Below, piece by piece: positions 1-9,095 of a DNA stretch of 64,000 bases (position 1 is the first letter of the stretch; the number at the start of each line of letters is the position of its first letter). The stretch is taken from NCBI RefSeq assembly GCF_038562415.1, contig NZ_JBCFBA010000015.1:62001-126000 (forward strand). The letters are read 5' to 3'. This stretch comes from Solidesulfovibrio sp. GTDB lineage: Bacteria; Desulfobacterota; Desulfovibrionia; Desulfovibrionales; Desulfovibrionaceae. The notes below the pieces were generated by a model that worked only from the letters and a program-made list of their open reading frames with translations, did no database searches and was not told the origin of the DNA. The position numbers and the translations under genes were made by a program.

Positions 1-89
1 GCGGCGGCCACGGCGATGCCGTCGGGCCGGGTCACGGGCTTGGCCAGGAGCATGCCGGGCCTGGCCAGGTTGAGCGGGATTTTCTGCAT
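1..89 (-). CDS. Unidentified gene, N-terminal 29 codons only
   Basis: The 5' end of a leftward gene that runs off the window. The visible peptide begins MQKIPLNLARPGMLLAKPV. The PGMxLAxPV pattern resembles the N-terminus of HD-type phosphohydrolase proteins, but 29 residues are too few to name it. The start codon lies 13 bp downstream of the dprA stop on the same strand, so it is probably co-transcribed with dprA. The product is uncertain. Confidence 0.45.
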   Translation of the reverse strand, partial: MQKIPLNLARPGMLLAKPVTRPDGIAVAA

Positions 90-102
90 GACTCTCCCGT
101 CC

Positions 103-1350
103 TTACGCGTCCCTCGTGTAGTACATGCCCGGCAATTTCCGCACAAGCCCCTTCATTTCCAAAAGGACCAGGGCCTGGCTGAGGGCGCCGGCCCCGGCCC
201 CGAGGCGGCTGCCCAGGGCGTCGATGTGCGTCCTGGCCCCGTCGTCGAGCAGTTCCAGTACGGCCGTCTCCAGGTCCGACAAGCCGGCGGGCGCGGGCCG
301 CGGGGAGGCCGCGCCCGCCGGGGCGAGGCCGGCGCCCCGGGCGACGGGCTCCGGCGGGGCGCGACGCACGGGCCGCGGCGGCGGCACCGGGCCGGCCGGC
401 CGGGGCGCGTCCACGTAGGCGGCCAGCTCCCGGGCCAGCGCGGCCACGATGTCCCCGGCCGACTGCACGAGCCGGGCCCCCTGGGTCAGCAGCGCGTGGC
501 AGCCGGCGAAGCTCGCCAGATTGACGGGCCCGGGCAGGGCGAAGACCTCGCGGCCCTGCTCCAGGGCCAGGCGGGCGGTGATGAGGCTGCCCGAGCGCGC
601 CGCCGCCTCCACGACCAGGACACCCAGGGACACCCCGGCGATGATGCGGTTGCGGATGGGAAAATTCTGGGCCTGGGGCGGCGTGCCGGGGGCGAATTCG
701 CTTATCACGGCGCCGGTTGCGGCCAGTTCCCGCCACACGTCCAGGTTGGCGTCGGGATAGACCAGATCGAGGCCGGTGCCGCACACGGCCAGCGACCGCC
801 CGGGGCCGGTCAGGCCGCCGAGGTGGGCCTGGCGGTCGATGCCGAAGGCCAGGCCCGAGACCACGGTGATGCCGGCCCCGGCCAGGCCCGAGGCGATCTC
901 GAAGGCCTGGGCGAAGCCGTAGCGCGAACACTGCCTGGCCCCGACCAGGGCCACGCAGGGGCCGGAGAGCAGCCCGACGTCGCCGACGACGTAGAGGGCG
1001 GCCGGCGGGTCGGGCAGTTCGCGCAGCCGCGCCGGATAGGCCGGGTGGAAATAGGGGATCGGGACCAGGCCCTTTTTCGCCGCCGCCTCCATCTCGCGCC
1101 GGGCGGCCGGGGTGGAGGCGCCCCGGGCCAGGGCGCCGGCGGCCGCGTCGTCGCAAAGCCCCTGGGGCCCGAAGGAACGGGCGTCGTCCAGGGCAGCCGC
1201 GGCCGAATCGTAGCGATCGAAAATCCGCTTCCAGGTCCGGGGGCCGATGCCCGGGGCGTGGCGCAGGCGCAGGCAGGCCTCGAGTTCGGCCAGAAAAGCC
1301 GCGTCGCCCGTCCAGGCGAGGGGGGGCGAAAGGGCGGCGTCCGTGGTCAT
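103..1350 (-). CDS. dprA: DNA-processing protein DprA
   Basis: DprA/Smf binds incoming single-stranded DNA and loads RecA in the cytoplasm during transformation; it is widespread even where competence is unknown. The 415-residue product has an N-terminal helix-hairpin-helix-like segment (LRLRHAPGIGPRTWKRI) and the Rossmann-like core with VALVGARQCSRYG, VVSGLAFGIDRQAH and the downstream NFPIRNRIIAG and AARSGSLITARLA signatures. A Pro/Ala-rich linker leads to a C-terminal winged-helix (DML1-like) domain at about residues 350-410. Its ATG overlaps the stop of the upstream lipoprotein gene by 4 nt (ATGA), which supports the start and translational coupling. Family identification is secure; whether the host is transformable is unknown. 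Confidence 0.93.
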   Translation of the reverse strand: MTTDAALSPPLAWTGDAAFLAELEACLRLRHAPGIGPRTWKRIFDRYDSAAAALDDARSFGPQGLCDDAAAGALARGASTPAARREMEAAAKKGLVPIPYFHPAYPARLRELPDPPAALYVVGDVGLLSGPCVALVGARQCSRYGFAQAFEIASGLAGAGITVVSGLAFGIDRQAHLGGLTGPGRSLAVCGTGLDLVYPDANLDVWRELAATGAVISEFAPGTPPQAQNFPIRNRIIAGVSLGVLVVEAAARSGSLITARLALEQGREVFALPGPVNLASFAGCHALLTQGARLVQSAGDIVAALARELAAYVDAPRPAGPVPPPRPVRRAPPEPVARGAGLAPAGAASPRPAPAGLSDLETAVLELLDDGARTHIDALGSRLGAGAGALSQALVLLEMKGLVRKLPGMYYTRDA

Positions 1351-2522
1351 TTGGGCAGGGATTGGAGTTTCTGGCGCACGACGGAGGCGAGTTCGGCCTC
1401 GGGATAGTCCTTGAGGTAGCGTTCGAGGGTGGCCCGGGCGGCGGCCATGTCGCCATCTTTTTCCTGGGCCATGGCCATCTTGTAGAGGGCGTCCGCCGCC
1501 TTGGAGTGCCCCGGCCAGCCTTTGGCCACCTTGTCGAAGTCCGTGACGGCGGCCTTGTAGTCGCCGGCGGCATAGGCGCTCTCGCCCACCCAGTACAGGG
1601 CGCTGGGGGCCAGGGGGCTCGTGGGATGAGCGGCCACGAACTGGTCGAAGGCCGCCTTGGCCGCGGCGGCATTGCCGTTGATGGCCAGTTGCAGGGCCCG
1701 GTTGTATTCCGTTTTCTCGGCCGGGGAGGCGGATTCGGCCGGAGAGCCGGGGCGGTTGCCCCTGGCCGGGGAGGCCTTGGCGGCCGCGTCCTCGGGCGAG
1801 GCGGCGGCGCTTGGCGGAGTCTGAGGTTGCGCGGCCGGTCCGGCCGGCGGTTCGGCCGAGGCCGCCGGGGCGGACGAGGGGCCGGACGGCGGCGGACCGG
1901 AGGGCCTGGCCGGGGGACCGGCCCGCTCGGCCCGGTCGGCGGCGACGGCCGCCTCGGGCGTGACCGGCGGCTCGGCCGGGCCGACATGGCCCAGGCCCCG
2001 GCGCCCCCGGGCCGGCTCGGGCGCCGGCGCGGGCGATTGGCGCCCGGGCGCGGGCGCGGCGGCGGCATTGTCGGCGACGGTTTTCCCGCCCTCCGGCACG
2101 GGCATGGGCAGGCCGCGGCCAGGTTCCGGACCGGGCTGGGCCGGCGCGGCCGAGGGGGACGGGGCGGGCTGGGCCGGCGCCGTTTCGGGGTCGGCGGCGG
2201 CGGCCGGATGGGCGAAACCCACGCCCAGGGCGCTGCCCTGGGGCGCGGCGGACGCGGCCGGTGCCAGGCCCTTGGACCGCAGCGCCGCGACCAGTTCGCC
2301 CAGGTGCTTTTGCATCTGGCCTATGGCCGCGTCATCGTGCCCTTGGCGGCCCTTGAGGTCCTTGAGTTCCGCTTGCAGCTTCTCCAGGGAGGACTCCACG
2401 GCCTTGAGGCGAAAGTCGTCGCTGCCGTCGCGCGCGCGCAAGGTATTGCCCGGCCCGCATGCGGTAACCAGACTCGCGGCGAACAGCAGCGCCGCCACCC
2501 TGTGCACGCAATTTCCCATCAT
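1347..2522 (-). CDS. CpoB/YbgF-like TPR lipoprotein
   Basis: 391 residues. It starts with a lipoprotein signal ending in the lipobox LVTAC (Cys22), followed by a short coiled-coil-like segment (about 30-75) typical of YbgF/CpoB trimerisation. A long Pro/Ala-rich low-complexity linker (about 85-255) follows, then a C-terminal TPR domain from about 260 (YNRALQLAINGNAAAAKAAFDQF). CpoB-type proteins sit at the outer membrane with the Tol-Pal system and coordinate peptidoglycan synthesis with constriction. No tol or pal gene is visible here, so the assignment rests on architecture alone. The linker is longer than usual. It overlaps dprA by 4 nt. Confidence 0.75.
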   Translation of the reverse strand: MMGNCVHRVAALLFAASLVTACGPGNTLRARDGSDDFRLKAVESSLEKLQAELKDLKGRQGHDDAAIGQMQKHLGELVAALRSKGLAPAASAAPQGSALGVGFAHPAAAADPETAPAQPAPSPSAAPAQPGPEPGRGLPMPVPEGGKTVADNAAAAPAPGRQSPAPAPEPARGRRGLGHVGPAEPPVTPEAAVAADRAERAGPPARPSGPPPSGPSSAPAASAEPPAGPAAQPQTPPSAAASPEDAAAKASPARGNRPGSPAESASPAEKTEYNRALQLAINGNAAAAKAAFDQFVAAHPTSPLAPSALYWVGESAYAAGDYKAAVTDFDKVAKGWPGHSKAADALYKMAMAQEKDGDMAAARATLERYLKDYPEAELASVVRQKLQSLPK

Positions 2523-2727
2523 GTGCGCGTCGTGTCGTTTCGTCCCGGCAACTCACTCAACTTCCAACGAGAACTACGTCAGCGGCACAGGGAGCGCAAG
2601 CCGATTCTTGGATCAGGTACGCCCGTTATCGGGTATTGTTGCATCCACGGCGAAAGTAGGGCAAAAGCCGTCGGCAAGGCGCGTCGCGCCGCGCGCGCAA
2701 TCCGCAGGCCCCAAGGAGAACGCCCTC

Positions 2728-3681
2728 ATGCCCGAAGCTATCCGCGTCGCCGTCTTCTGGGCGGTCATGATCCTTTGCGCCGTGCATCTCGGCCTGGCCT
2801 TGGCCGCCGCCGGCGTGCCCACCATCACCGCCGTCACCGGACTGCGCCAGGTCAAGCGGCTCAAGATCTTCATCGACAAGTTCGGCCAGCAGGCGGCGAC
2901 CTTCGCCCTGCTGGGCGGATTGTGGGTTTTCCTGGCCCTTTGCGCCGCCCTTTGCGCCATCCGTTTCCTCCTGCCGGCCAAGGCGCCCTATTTCCTGGGC
3001 CTGCCCTGGCCCCTGGCCGCCCTGGCCGGCCCGGTCCTGGCCGGCGCGGCCGCCTTTCTGTGCTATCGCGGCCTGTGGCAGCGGCTCAAGACCCGAAAGC
3101 CCCTGCACGGGGCCATCGGCCTTGCCGCCACGCTGCTGCTGTGGCTGGCCTTCTGGGCCGGGCTGGCCATGCTGCGGCCGCTGTCCCTGGGGCTTGCCGC
3201 GCCGGCCAACGCGCTGTTCCTGTTGCCACCGGGCGACTCCCTGTTCTGGCGGCTGCTGGCCGAGGGCCTGGCCCTGTCCGTCGGCCTGGCCGGAACCTTC
3301 ACCGGCGCCTGGCTGGTGTGGCGGCGCGACAGGGACGATTTCGGCCGCGACTACTACAATTTCACCATGCGCCTGGCCGCCCGGGTCGGCTTCGCGGGCC
3401 AGGTGCTGGCCCTTGGCGCCATGGGCTGGCTGGTTTTCGGGCTTTTGCCCCTGGTGGGCGAGCTGTCGCCCCGCCTGACCATCGCCGTGGCCCTGTACGG
3501 TAGCGGCAGCCTGGGTGCGCTCCTGTGCCTGGGCCTGGTCATGCCGCAGGAAAACGCCCTGCGCCACAAGCTCCTGTTGGTGGCCGCCTTCGCCACCTCG
3601 CTCGCGGCCGTCACGGGCCTGGTCGCCGGCCTGGTCACGGTCTTCGCGCCCGGCGTGCTGCCGGTCGTGCCCCTGCCGTAG
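2728..3681 (+). CDS. Polytopic membrane protein of unknown function
   Basis: 317 residues, almost entirely hydrophobic, with about eight or nine predicted membrane-spanning stretches separated by short loops. I do not recognise the family. The open frame extends far upstream, but the ATG at 2728 follows a good ribosome-binding site (AAGGAG, about 11 nt before) and begins a plausible first membrane helix. The short basic loop QVKRLKIFIDKFGQQ after the first helix and the RRDRDDFGRDYYNF loop are the main polar features. It is divergent from the lipoprotein gene and ends 13 bp from the convergent HDOD gene. Function unknown. Confidence 0.7.
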   Translation: MPEAIRVAVFWAVMILCAVHLGLALAAAGVPTITAVTGLRQVKRLKIFIDKFGQQAATFALLGGLWVFLALCAALCAIRFLLPAKAPYFLGLPWPLAALAGPVLAGAAAFLCYRGLWQRLKTRKPLHGAIGLAATLLLWLAFWAGLAMLRPLSLGLAAPANALFLLPPGDSLFWRLLAEGLALSVGLAGTFTGAWLVWRRDRDDFGRDYYNFTMRLAARVGFAGQVLALGAMGWLVFGLLPLVGELSPRLTIAVALYGSGSLGALLCLGLVMPQENALRHKLLLVAAFATSLAAVTGLVAGLVTVFAPGVLPVVPLP

Positions 3682-3694
3682 CGGCGCGGCGGTT

Positions 3695-4810
3695 TCAGCC
3701 CAGGCGCAGCAGGCCCCGCGCCTGGGCCAGTTCCGTGTGCAGCCGAGGGTTTCGCAGGCAGTCGGCCAAAATCGGCCCGCGCAGCAGGAACCGGTAGGAG
3801 GCCAGCACGGGCGTCGCCGCCCCGGCCTCGTCGCAGCCCCCCTCCCCCGCCTCCAGGCCATGGGCCAGCCGGTCGGCCAGGGCCAGGGCCAGGGCCAGCC
3901 GGATGTCGGCCACGGCCGCGTCCAGATCCTCCATCTCCACATAGAACGCGGCATGGTGCAGGCGCACGGCCTCGGCCAGCCCTCGCGGCAGGTCGAAATC
4001 CAGGCAGGCGGCGCCGCCGGCCACGGCGTGGTTGACGCCAAAACGCGCCGATTCCTCCCGGGGATCGTCGCAAAAGGCCGTGTCCCCCGGGCCGTAGAGG
4101 GCCAGCCGGCCGATGTCGTGCAGGATGCCGGCCGTAAACAGCATCCCGGCGTCGAGGTCCGGGAAGGCCGGGGCGATGTGGCGGGCCAGCACGGCCGTGG
4201 CCCCCAGATGGGGCCACAGTTCCCGGCGAAGCGGCGCGGCCAGCCCGGCCCTGGCCCCGGCGCTCTCCAGGATTTCGCTGTAAAGAAGCATGCGCAGGTT
4301 GCTCAGCCCCATGGTGCCGATGGCCTGGTGCAGGCTCGCAACCGAGGAGCGCAGGCCGAACAGCGGGCTGTTGGCGATCTTGAGCACGTGGCCGGTCAGC
4401 ACCGGATCGGCGGCGATACTTTCGGCCAGTTGCCGGGGGCTGACGGACGGGTCCTGCAGCCGGCGCAGCGCCTCGCCGCCGGCCGCCCCGGCGGACAGGC
4501 GGGACAGCCCCCGGGCCAGGCCCGCCGGCCAGGGGCGGGCCGGCAAGGCGAACAGCTCCGGGCCGCAATCGCCGGAAGCGTCCTCGCCGCCCAAAAGCGC
4601 GGCCAAACAGCCGGCCAGCAGCCGTCCGTCGGGGCTTTGCCCGCTGTCGGGCGCAGTCCGGGCGGAGGATTCATCCGGCCAGGGGGCGGCGGACCAGTCG
4701 CCCCCGGGCGCCGGGTCGGGCGCGGCGCGCCCCTTGCGCGAAAGGATACGGAATACGACTAGAAGACCGATCCCCGCGGCCACAACGAGCATGGCCAGGG
4801 TCAGGGACAT
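3695..4810 (-). CDS. HDOD domain protein, membrane-anchored
   Basis: 371 residues. HDOD domains are non-catalytic relatives of HD hydrolases used in signalling. One N-terminal membrane helix (MSLTLAMLVVAAGIGLLVVF) is followed by a basic stretch and a Pro/Gly-rich linker. The HDOD core begins near residue 150 with PSVSPRQLAESIAADPVLTG, then HVLKIANSPLFGL, AIGTMGLSNLRMLL, and a later GILHDIGRLALY segment that retains an HD dipeptide. I chose the ATG at 4810 because ACAGGAGAACACC precedes it. It is 23 bp downstream of the RND transporter stop on the same strand, so it may be transcribed with that operon, but its role is unknown. Confidence 0.8.
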   Translation of the reverse strand: MSLTLAMLVVAAGIGLLVVFRILSRKGRAAPDPAPGGDWSAAPWPDESSARTAPDSGQSPDGRLLAGCLAALLGGEDASGDCGPELFALPARPWPAGLARGLSRLSAGAAGGEALRRLQDPSVSPRQLAESIAADPVLTGHVLKIANSPLFGLRSSVASLHQAIGTMGLSNLRMLLYSEILESAGARAGLAAPLRRELWPHLGATAVLARHIAPAFPDLDAGMLFTAGILHDIGRLALYGPGDTAFCDDPREESARFGVNHAVAGGAACLDFDLPRGLAEAVRLHHAAFYVEMEDLDAAVADIRLALALALADRLAHGLEAGEGGCDEAGAATPVLASYRFLLRGPILADCLRNPRLHTELAQARGLLRLG

Positions 4811-4833
4811 GGTGTTCTCCTGTAAAGCGCTTT

Positions 4834-7800
4834 CTACGCCGTCCGCGCGGACCGTACCGCCCGCCGGCCGAAACGGCGCTTGAGCCAATCCTGCAACCCG
4901 TCGAGATAGACGTAATAGACGGGGGTGAAATACAGCGTCAACAACTGCGAGACAACCAGGCCGCCGACCACGCACAAGCCCAGCGGCCGCCTGGCCGCCG
5001 CCCCGGCCCCGAAACCCAGCGCAATGGGCAAGGTGCCCATGAACGCCGCCATGGTGGTCATGATGATGGGCCGAAAGCGCGTGACCGCCCCCTCGTAGAT
5101 GGCCTGGCGCGCCGGCAGGCCCTGGCCGCGCTGGGCCTCCAGGGCGAAGTCGATCATCATGATGGCGTTTTTTTTCACGATGCCGATAAGCATGATGATG
5201 CCGACGAAGCCGTAGATGTTGAGGTCCAGGCCGAAGAGCATGAGCGTGGCCAGGGCGCCCACGCCGGCCGAGGGCAGGCCCGACAGGATGGTCAGGGGGT
5301 GGATGAAGCTCTCGTAGAGGATGCCCAGCACGATGTAGATGACCAGCACGGCCATGCCCAGAAGCAGCGACAGGCCGGTCAGCGAGCTCTGGAAGGCTTG
5401 CGCCTCGCCCTGGAAGCTCGTGAAGATGGAGCCCGGCAGCTCCTTGCGGGCCAGCTCCTCCACGGCCGCAACCACGTTGCCAAGCGACGCCCCGGGGCGC
5501 AGGTTAAACGAGATGGTCACCGACGGCGACTGGCCGGAATGGTTGACGGAAAGCGGCCCCACGGCCACCGTCCGCTTGATCAGCGTATCGAGGGGCACGA
5601 GCTGGCCGTCGCCGGAGCGCACGTACAGCAGGGCCAGGGCCTCGGGGTTGGCCTGGTAGGCCGGGGCCAGCTCCATGATGACCTGGTAGGTGTCGTTGGT
5701 GGCGTAGATGGTGGAAATCTGCCGGTTGCCGTAGGACGTGGCCAGGGCGTTCTCGATCTGGTAGGCCGAGATGCCGAGCGCCGAGGCCTTGTCGCGGTCG
5801 ATGTCGATGCGCAGCTCGGGGTTGCGGATCTGCAAGTCCGAACTCACGTCCTGGATGTCGGCCAGGCCGCGCATCTTGCCCTCGAAGGCGGCCGCGGTCC
5901 TAAACAGCTCCTCCGTATCCGGCCCCTGGAGGGTGTACTGGTACTGGCCCTTGGTGGCCCGGCCGCCGATGCGGATGGGCGGCGGGTTTTGCAGGTAGGT
6001 CCGCAGCCCCGGCACCTGGGCGAATTCCCGGCGCAGGCGCTGCATGACCTCGTCGGCCGTGGCCGTGCGCTCGTGCATGGGCTTGAGCGAAAGCATCATC
6101 CGGCCGTTGTTGTTGGTGTTGTTGGGGCCGCCGGAGCCCACCACGGACATGAATTCCGCCACGTCCGGATCCTTGACCAGCAGGTCGTTGAGGCGCTTTT
6201 GGCGCTCCATCATGACGTCGAAGGCAACGCCCTCCTCGGCCTCGGTGGTGACCGACAGCTGGCCCGTGTCCTCGCTCGGCAAAAAGCCCTTGGGAATGGC
6301 CTTGAACAGCCAGACCGTCAGGCCCAGCAGGGCCAGGGAGAACAGGAACGTCGGGAAATGGTGCTTGAGCACCAGGCGCAGGCTCACGTCGTAGAAGTCG
6401 CGCAGCCCCTCGAAGGCCCGCTCGATGGCGTTGTAGACCGCGCCGTGGCGCACGACGGCATGGGGCCGCAGCACCAGGTTGCACAGCATCGGGGTCAGCG
6501 AGATGGACACGAAGCCGGAAATGAGGATGGCCACCATGATGGTCACGGCGAATTCGTGGAAAAGCCGCCCCACCACGCCGCCCATGAAAAAGACCGGCAA
6601 AAAGACGGCCGCAAGCGAAATGGTCATGGAGACGATGGTGAAGCTGATCTCCCGGGAGCCCTCCATGGCCGCGGCCAGGGCCGACTTGCCCATCTCCAGG
6701 TGGCGCACGATGTTTTCGAGCATGACGATGGCGTCGTCCACGACGAAGCCCACGGAAAGGGTGAGCGCCATGAGCGATATGTTGTCCAGGCTGAAGCCCA
6801 GGACATACATGAAGCCGAAGGTGCCGACGACGGACATGGGCAGGGCCAGGCTCGGAATGACCGTGGCCGGGATGTTGCGCAAGAAAAGGAAGATGACCAT
6901 GACCACCAGGGCCACGGTGAGAACCAGGGTGAACTTCACGTCGGACACGGAGTCGCGGATGGACACGGAGCGGTCGTAGAGGATCTTGAGCGACACCGAG
7001 GCCGGCAGTTGGGCCTGGAAGTTGGGCAGCAGCTTTTTTATGGAATCGACCACTTCCACGGTGTTGGTGCCGGGCTGGCGCTGGATGGCCAGCACGAGCC
7101 CGGGGGTGCCGGAAAACCAGTTGAAGCGGCGGGTCTCCTCCACGGAATCCGTGACCTTGGCGATCTCGGCCAGGCGCACCGGGGAGCCGTCGCGCCAGGC
7201 CACGATGAGCGGCTTGTAGCCCTCGGCCGACAGCAGCTTGCCGCTGGAGCGCACGGTGTATTCCTTGGACGGCCCGGACACCGTGCCCACGGGCAGGTTG
7301 ACGTTGCCGTTTTTGACCGCCTCGGAAGCCTCGTCCACGCCGATGCCCTTGGCGGCCATGGCCTCGGGGTCGAGCTGGATGCGCACGGCGTATTTCTTCG
7401 AGCCGTAGACCGAGACTTGCGCCACGCCCGGCACCATGGAGATGCGCTGGGCCATCATGTTCTCGGCGTATTCGTCCACGTCGGACAGGCGCATGACGTC
7501 GGAGGAGATGGCCAGGTAGAGGATGGGCGCGTCGGCCGGGTTGACCTTGCGGAAGTACGGCGGCGAGGGCAGGTCGTCGGGCAGGTCCTTGCCGGCCGTG
7601 GTCATGGCCGACTGCACGTCCAGGGCGGCGGCGTCGATGTTGCGGTCCAGCGAAAACTGCAGGGTGACGCGCGTGGAGCCGATCGAATTGATGGAGGTCA
7701 TGGAATCGAGGCCGGCGATGGTGGAAAACTGCTTTTCCAGCGGGTTGGCCACGGCGGCGGCCATGGTCTCGGGGCTGGCCCCGGGCAGGGACACCCGGAC

Positions 7801-7938
7801 CTCGATGGTGGGGAAGTCGACGTTGGGCAGGTCCGAGACCGGCAGCTTCAGGTAGGCCATGACGCCGAAGATGAGGATGGCGGCCATGACCAGGGTGGTC
7901 ATGACCGGCCGGGAGATGAAAATGGCGGCCGGGTTCAT
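4834..7938 (-). CDS. RND multidrug efflux permease (HAE1 family, MdtB/MdtC-like)
   Basis: The inner-membrane proton/drug antiporter of a tripartite pump, 1,034 residues, which is full length for the family. It begins MNPAAIFISRPVMTTLVMAA, typical of MdtB/MdtC-type pumps. It contains the paired transmembrane acidic residues of TM4 in LSVGFVVDDAIVMLENI and the second-repeat equivalents. The two large periplasmic loops are intact. Its ATG overlaps the stop of the adaptor gene by 4 nt (ATGA). Only one permease is present, unlike enterobacterial mdtBC, so it should work as a homotrimer. No outer-membrane channel gene is adjacent. The substrate is unknown. Confidence 0.93.
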   Translation of the reverse strand: MNPAAIFISRPVMTTLVMAAILIFGVMAYLKLPVSDLPNVDFPTIEVRVSLPGASPETMAAAVANPLEKQFSTIAGLDSMTSINSIGSTRVTLQFSLDRNIDAAALDVQSAMTTAGKDLPDDLPSPPYFRKVNPADAPILYLAISSDVMRLSDVDEYAENMMAQRISMVPGVAQVSVYGSKKYAVRIQLDPEAMAAKGIGVDEASEAVKNGNVNLPVGTVSGPSKEYTVRSSGKLLSAEGYKPLIVAWRDGSPVRLAEIAKVTDSVEETRRFNWFSGTPGLVLAIQRQPGTNTVEVVDSIKKLLPNFQAQLPASVSLKILYDRSVSIRDSVSDVKFTLVLTVALVVMVIFLFLRNIPATVIPSLALPMSVVGTFGFMYVLGFSLDNISLMALTLSVGFVVDDAIVMLENIVRHLEMGKSALAAAMEGSREISFTIVSMTISLAAVFLPVFFMGGVVGRLFHEFAVTIMVAILISGFVSISLTPMLCNLVLRPHAVVRHGAVYNAIERAFEGLRDFYDVSLRLVLKHHFPTFLFSLALLGLTVWLFKAIPKGFLPSEDTGQLSVTTEAEEGVAFDVMMERQKRLNDLLVKDPDVAEFMSVVGSGGPNNTNNNGRMMLSLKPMHERTATADEVMQRLRREFAQVPGLRTYLQNPPPIRIGGRATKGQYQYTLQGPDTEELFRTAAAFEGKMRGLADIQDVSSDLQIRNPELRIDIDRDKASALGISAYQIENALATSYGNRQISTIYATNDTYQVIMELAPAYQANPEALALLYVRSGDGQLVPLDTLIKRTVAVGPLSVNHSGQSPSVTISFNLRPGASLGNVVAAVEELARKELPGSIFTSFQGEAQAFQSSLTGLSLLLGMAVLVIYIVLGILYESFIHPLTILSGLPSAGVGALATLMLFGLDLNIYGFVGIIMLIGIVKKNAIMMIDFALEAQRGQGLPARQAIYEGAVTRFRPIIMTTMAAFMGTLPIALGFGAGAAARRPLGLCVVGGLVVSQLLTLYFTPVYYVYLDGLQDWLKRRFGRRAVRSARTA

Positions 7939-9095
7939 TGGACCGCCCCCGTGCGGGCCGCGCCGTTGGCCGCCGTGGCCTGGCCGCTCGGCTTGATCTC
8001 GGCCCTGGCCCCGGGCGCCAGGCGCACCTGGCCGTCCACCACCACCATTTCGCCCCCGGCCAGCCCCTTTTGCACCACGGTCCGGTCGTCGACGATGGGG
8101 CCGGGCGTGATCCGGCGGGCGTCCACCAGGCCGTCGGGGGCCACCACGTAGACGTAGGGGCCGTTGAGGCCGTCCATGACGGCCTTGGTGGGGATGACCA
8201 CGACGCCTTCAAGAAGGGACAGGTTGAGCCCCACCCGCACGAACTGCCCGGGCCACAGGCGATGGTCGGTGTTTTTGGACGCGGCCTTGAGGCGGATGGA
8301 GCCGGTCTTGGCGTCCACGGCGTTGTCCACCGAGGCCAGCTCGGCGGTCACCGGGGGCCGGCCCTCCTCGCCGGCGGGGAGGGCCGAGATGGTCAGCTCG
8401 CCCTTGGCGGCGCGTTCGCGGATGGCCGGCAGGTAGCGCTCGGGCACGGAAAAGGAAATGAAGATGGGGCTTATCTGGTTGATGACGCACATGACCCGGT
8501 CGTCGTTGGCCTTGACCACGTTGCCGACGGTGAGAAGCACCGAGCCGACCTGGCCGGCGATGGGGGCGCGGACCTCGGAATATTCGAGGTCCAGGCGGGA
8601 GCGGGCGAGGCTCGCCTCGTTGAGGCGGATGGTGCCCTCCAGGGTCTTGGCCTGGGAATAGGTCTCGTCGTACTGGCCCTGGGCCACCACGTCCTTGGCC
8701 TTGAGGGTCACGTAGCGCCGGAGGTCCTCCTCGGCCTTGACGAGCAGGGCCTTGTCCCGGTCGAGCTTGGCCTGGGCTTCGCGGATGGCCAGCTCGTAGG
8801 GGCGGGGGTCGATGCGAAAGAGCAGCTCGCCCTTGGCCACCTCGGCGCCGTCGCGCACGCGCTGCTCGGTGATGGCGCCGCCGACTTGCGGCTTGACCGT
8901 GACCGTGGCCACGGGTTCGACGTTGCCCACGGCGCGCACCACCAGGGGCAAGGTTTCCGTCGTGGCCGCCACGGCCACGACGGGCACGGGACGGACGGCG
9001 CCGGACGAAACCGTCTCGCCGTTTCCACCGCAGGACCAGACACAACAAACGGAAATCGCCAACAGGGCGGCTCGCGAAAAAGACATGCGGCTCAC
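7935..9095 (-). CDS. RND periplasmic adaptor (membrane fusion) lipoprotein
   Basis: Links the RND permease to an outer-membrane channel. The 386-residue product has a lipoprotein signal with lipobox VWSC, then the standard order: lipoyl/barrel-sandwich half (VTVKPQVGGAITEQRVRDG), a coiled-coil hairpin (AKLDRDKALLVKAEEDLRR to SLARSRLDLEYSEVRAPIAG), a beta-barrel and a membrane-proximal domain. I place the start at GTG 9095: it forms a GTGA overlap with the TetR stop and has GGAG 7 nt upstream. The in-frame ATG at 9086 lies too far from that site. The tetR-adaptor-permease order with overlapping codons indicates one tightly coupled operon. Confidence 0.92.
   Translation of the reverse strand: MSRMSFSRAALLAISVCCVWSCGGNGETVSSGAVRPVPVVAVAATTETLPLVVRAVGNVEPVATVTVKPQVGGAITEQRVRDGAEVAKGELLFRIDPRPYELAIREAQAKLDRDKALLVKAEEDLRRYVTLKAKDVVAQGQYDETYSQAKTLEGTIRLNEASLARSRLDLEYSEVRAPIAGQVGSVLLTVGNVVKANDDRVMCVINQISPIFISFSVPERYLPAIRERAAKGELTISALPAGEEGRPPVTAELASVDNAVDAKTGSIRLKAASKNTDHRLWPGQFVRVGLNLSLLEGVVVIPTKAVMDGLNGPYVYVVAPDGLVDARRITPGPIVDDRTVVQKGLAGGEMVVVDGQVRLAPGARAEIKPSGQATAANGAARTGAVQ

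Noticed and set aside
5299-8151. 950-codon open frame on the plus strand
   Set aside because: Antisense shadow of the RND permease and adaptor genes; His/Gly/Asp-rich with no domain.
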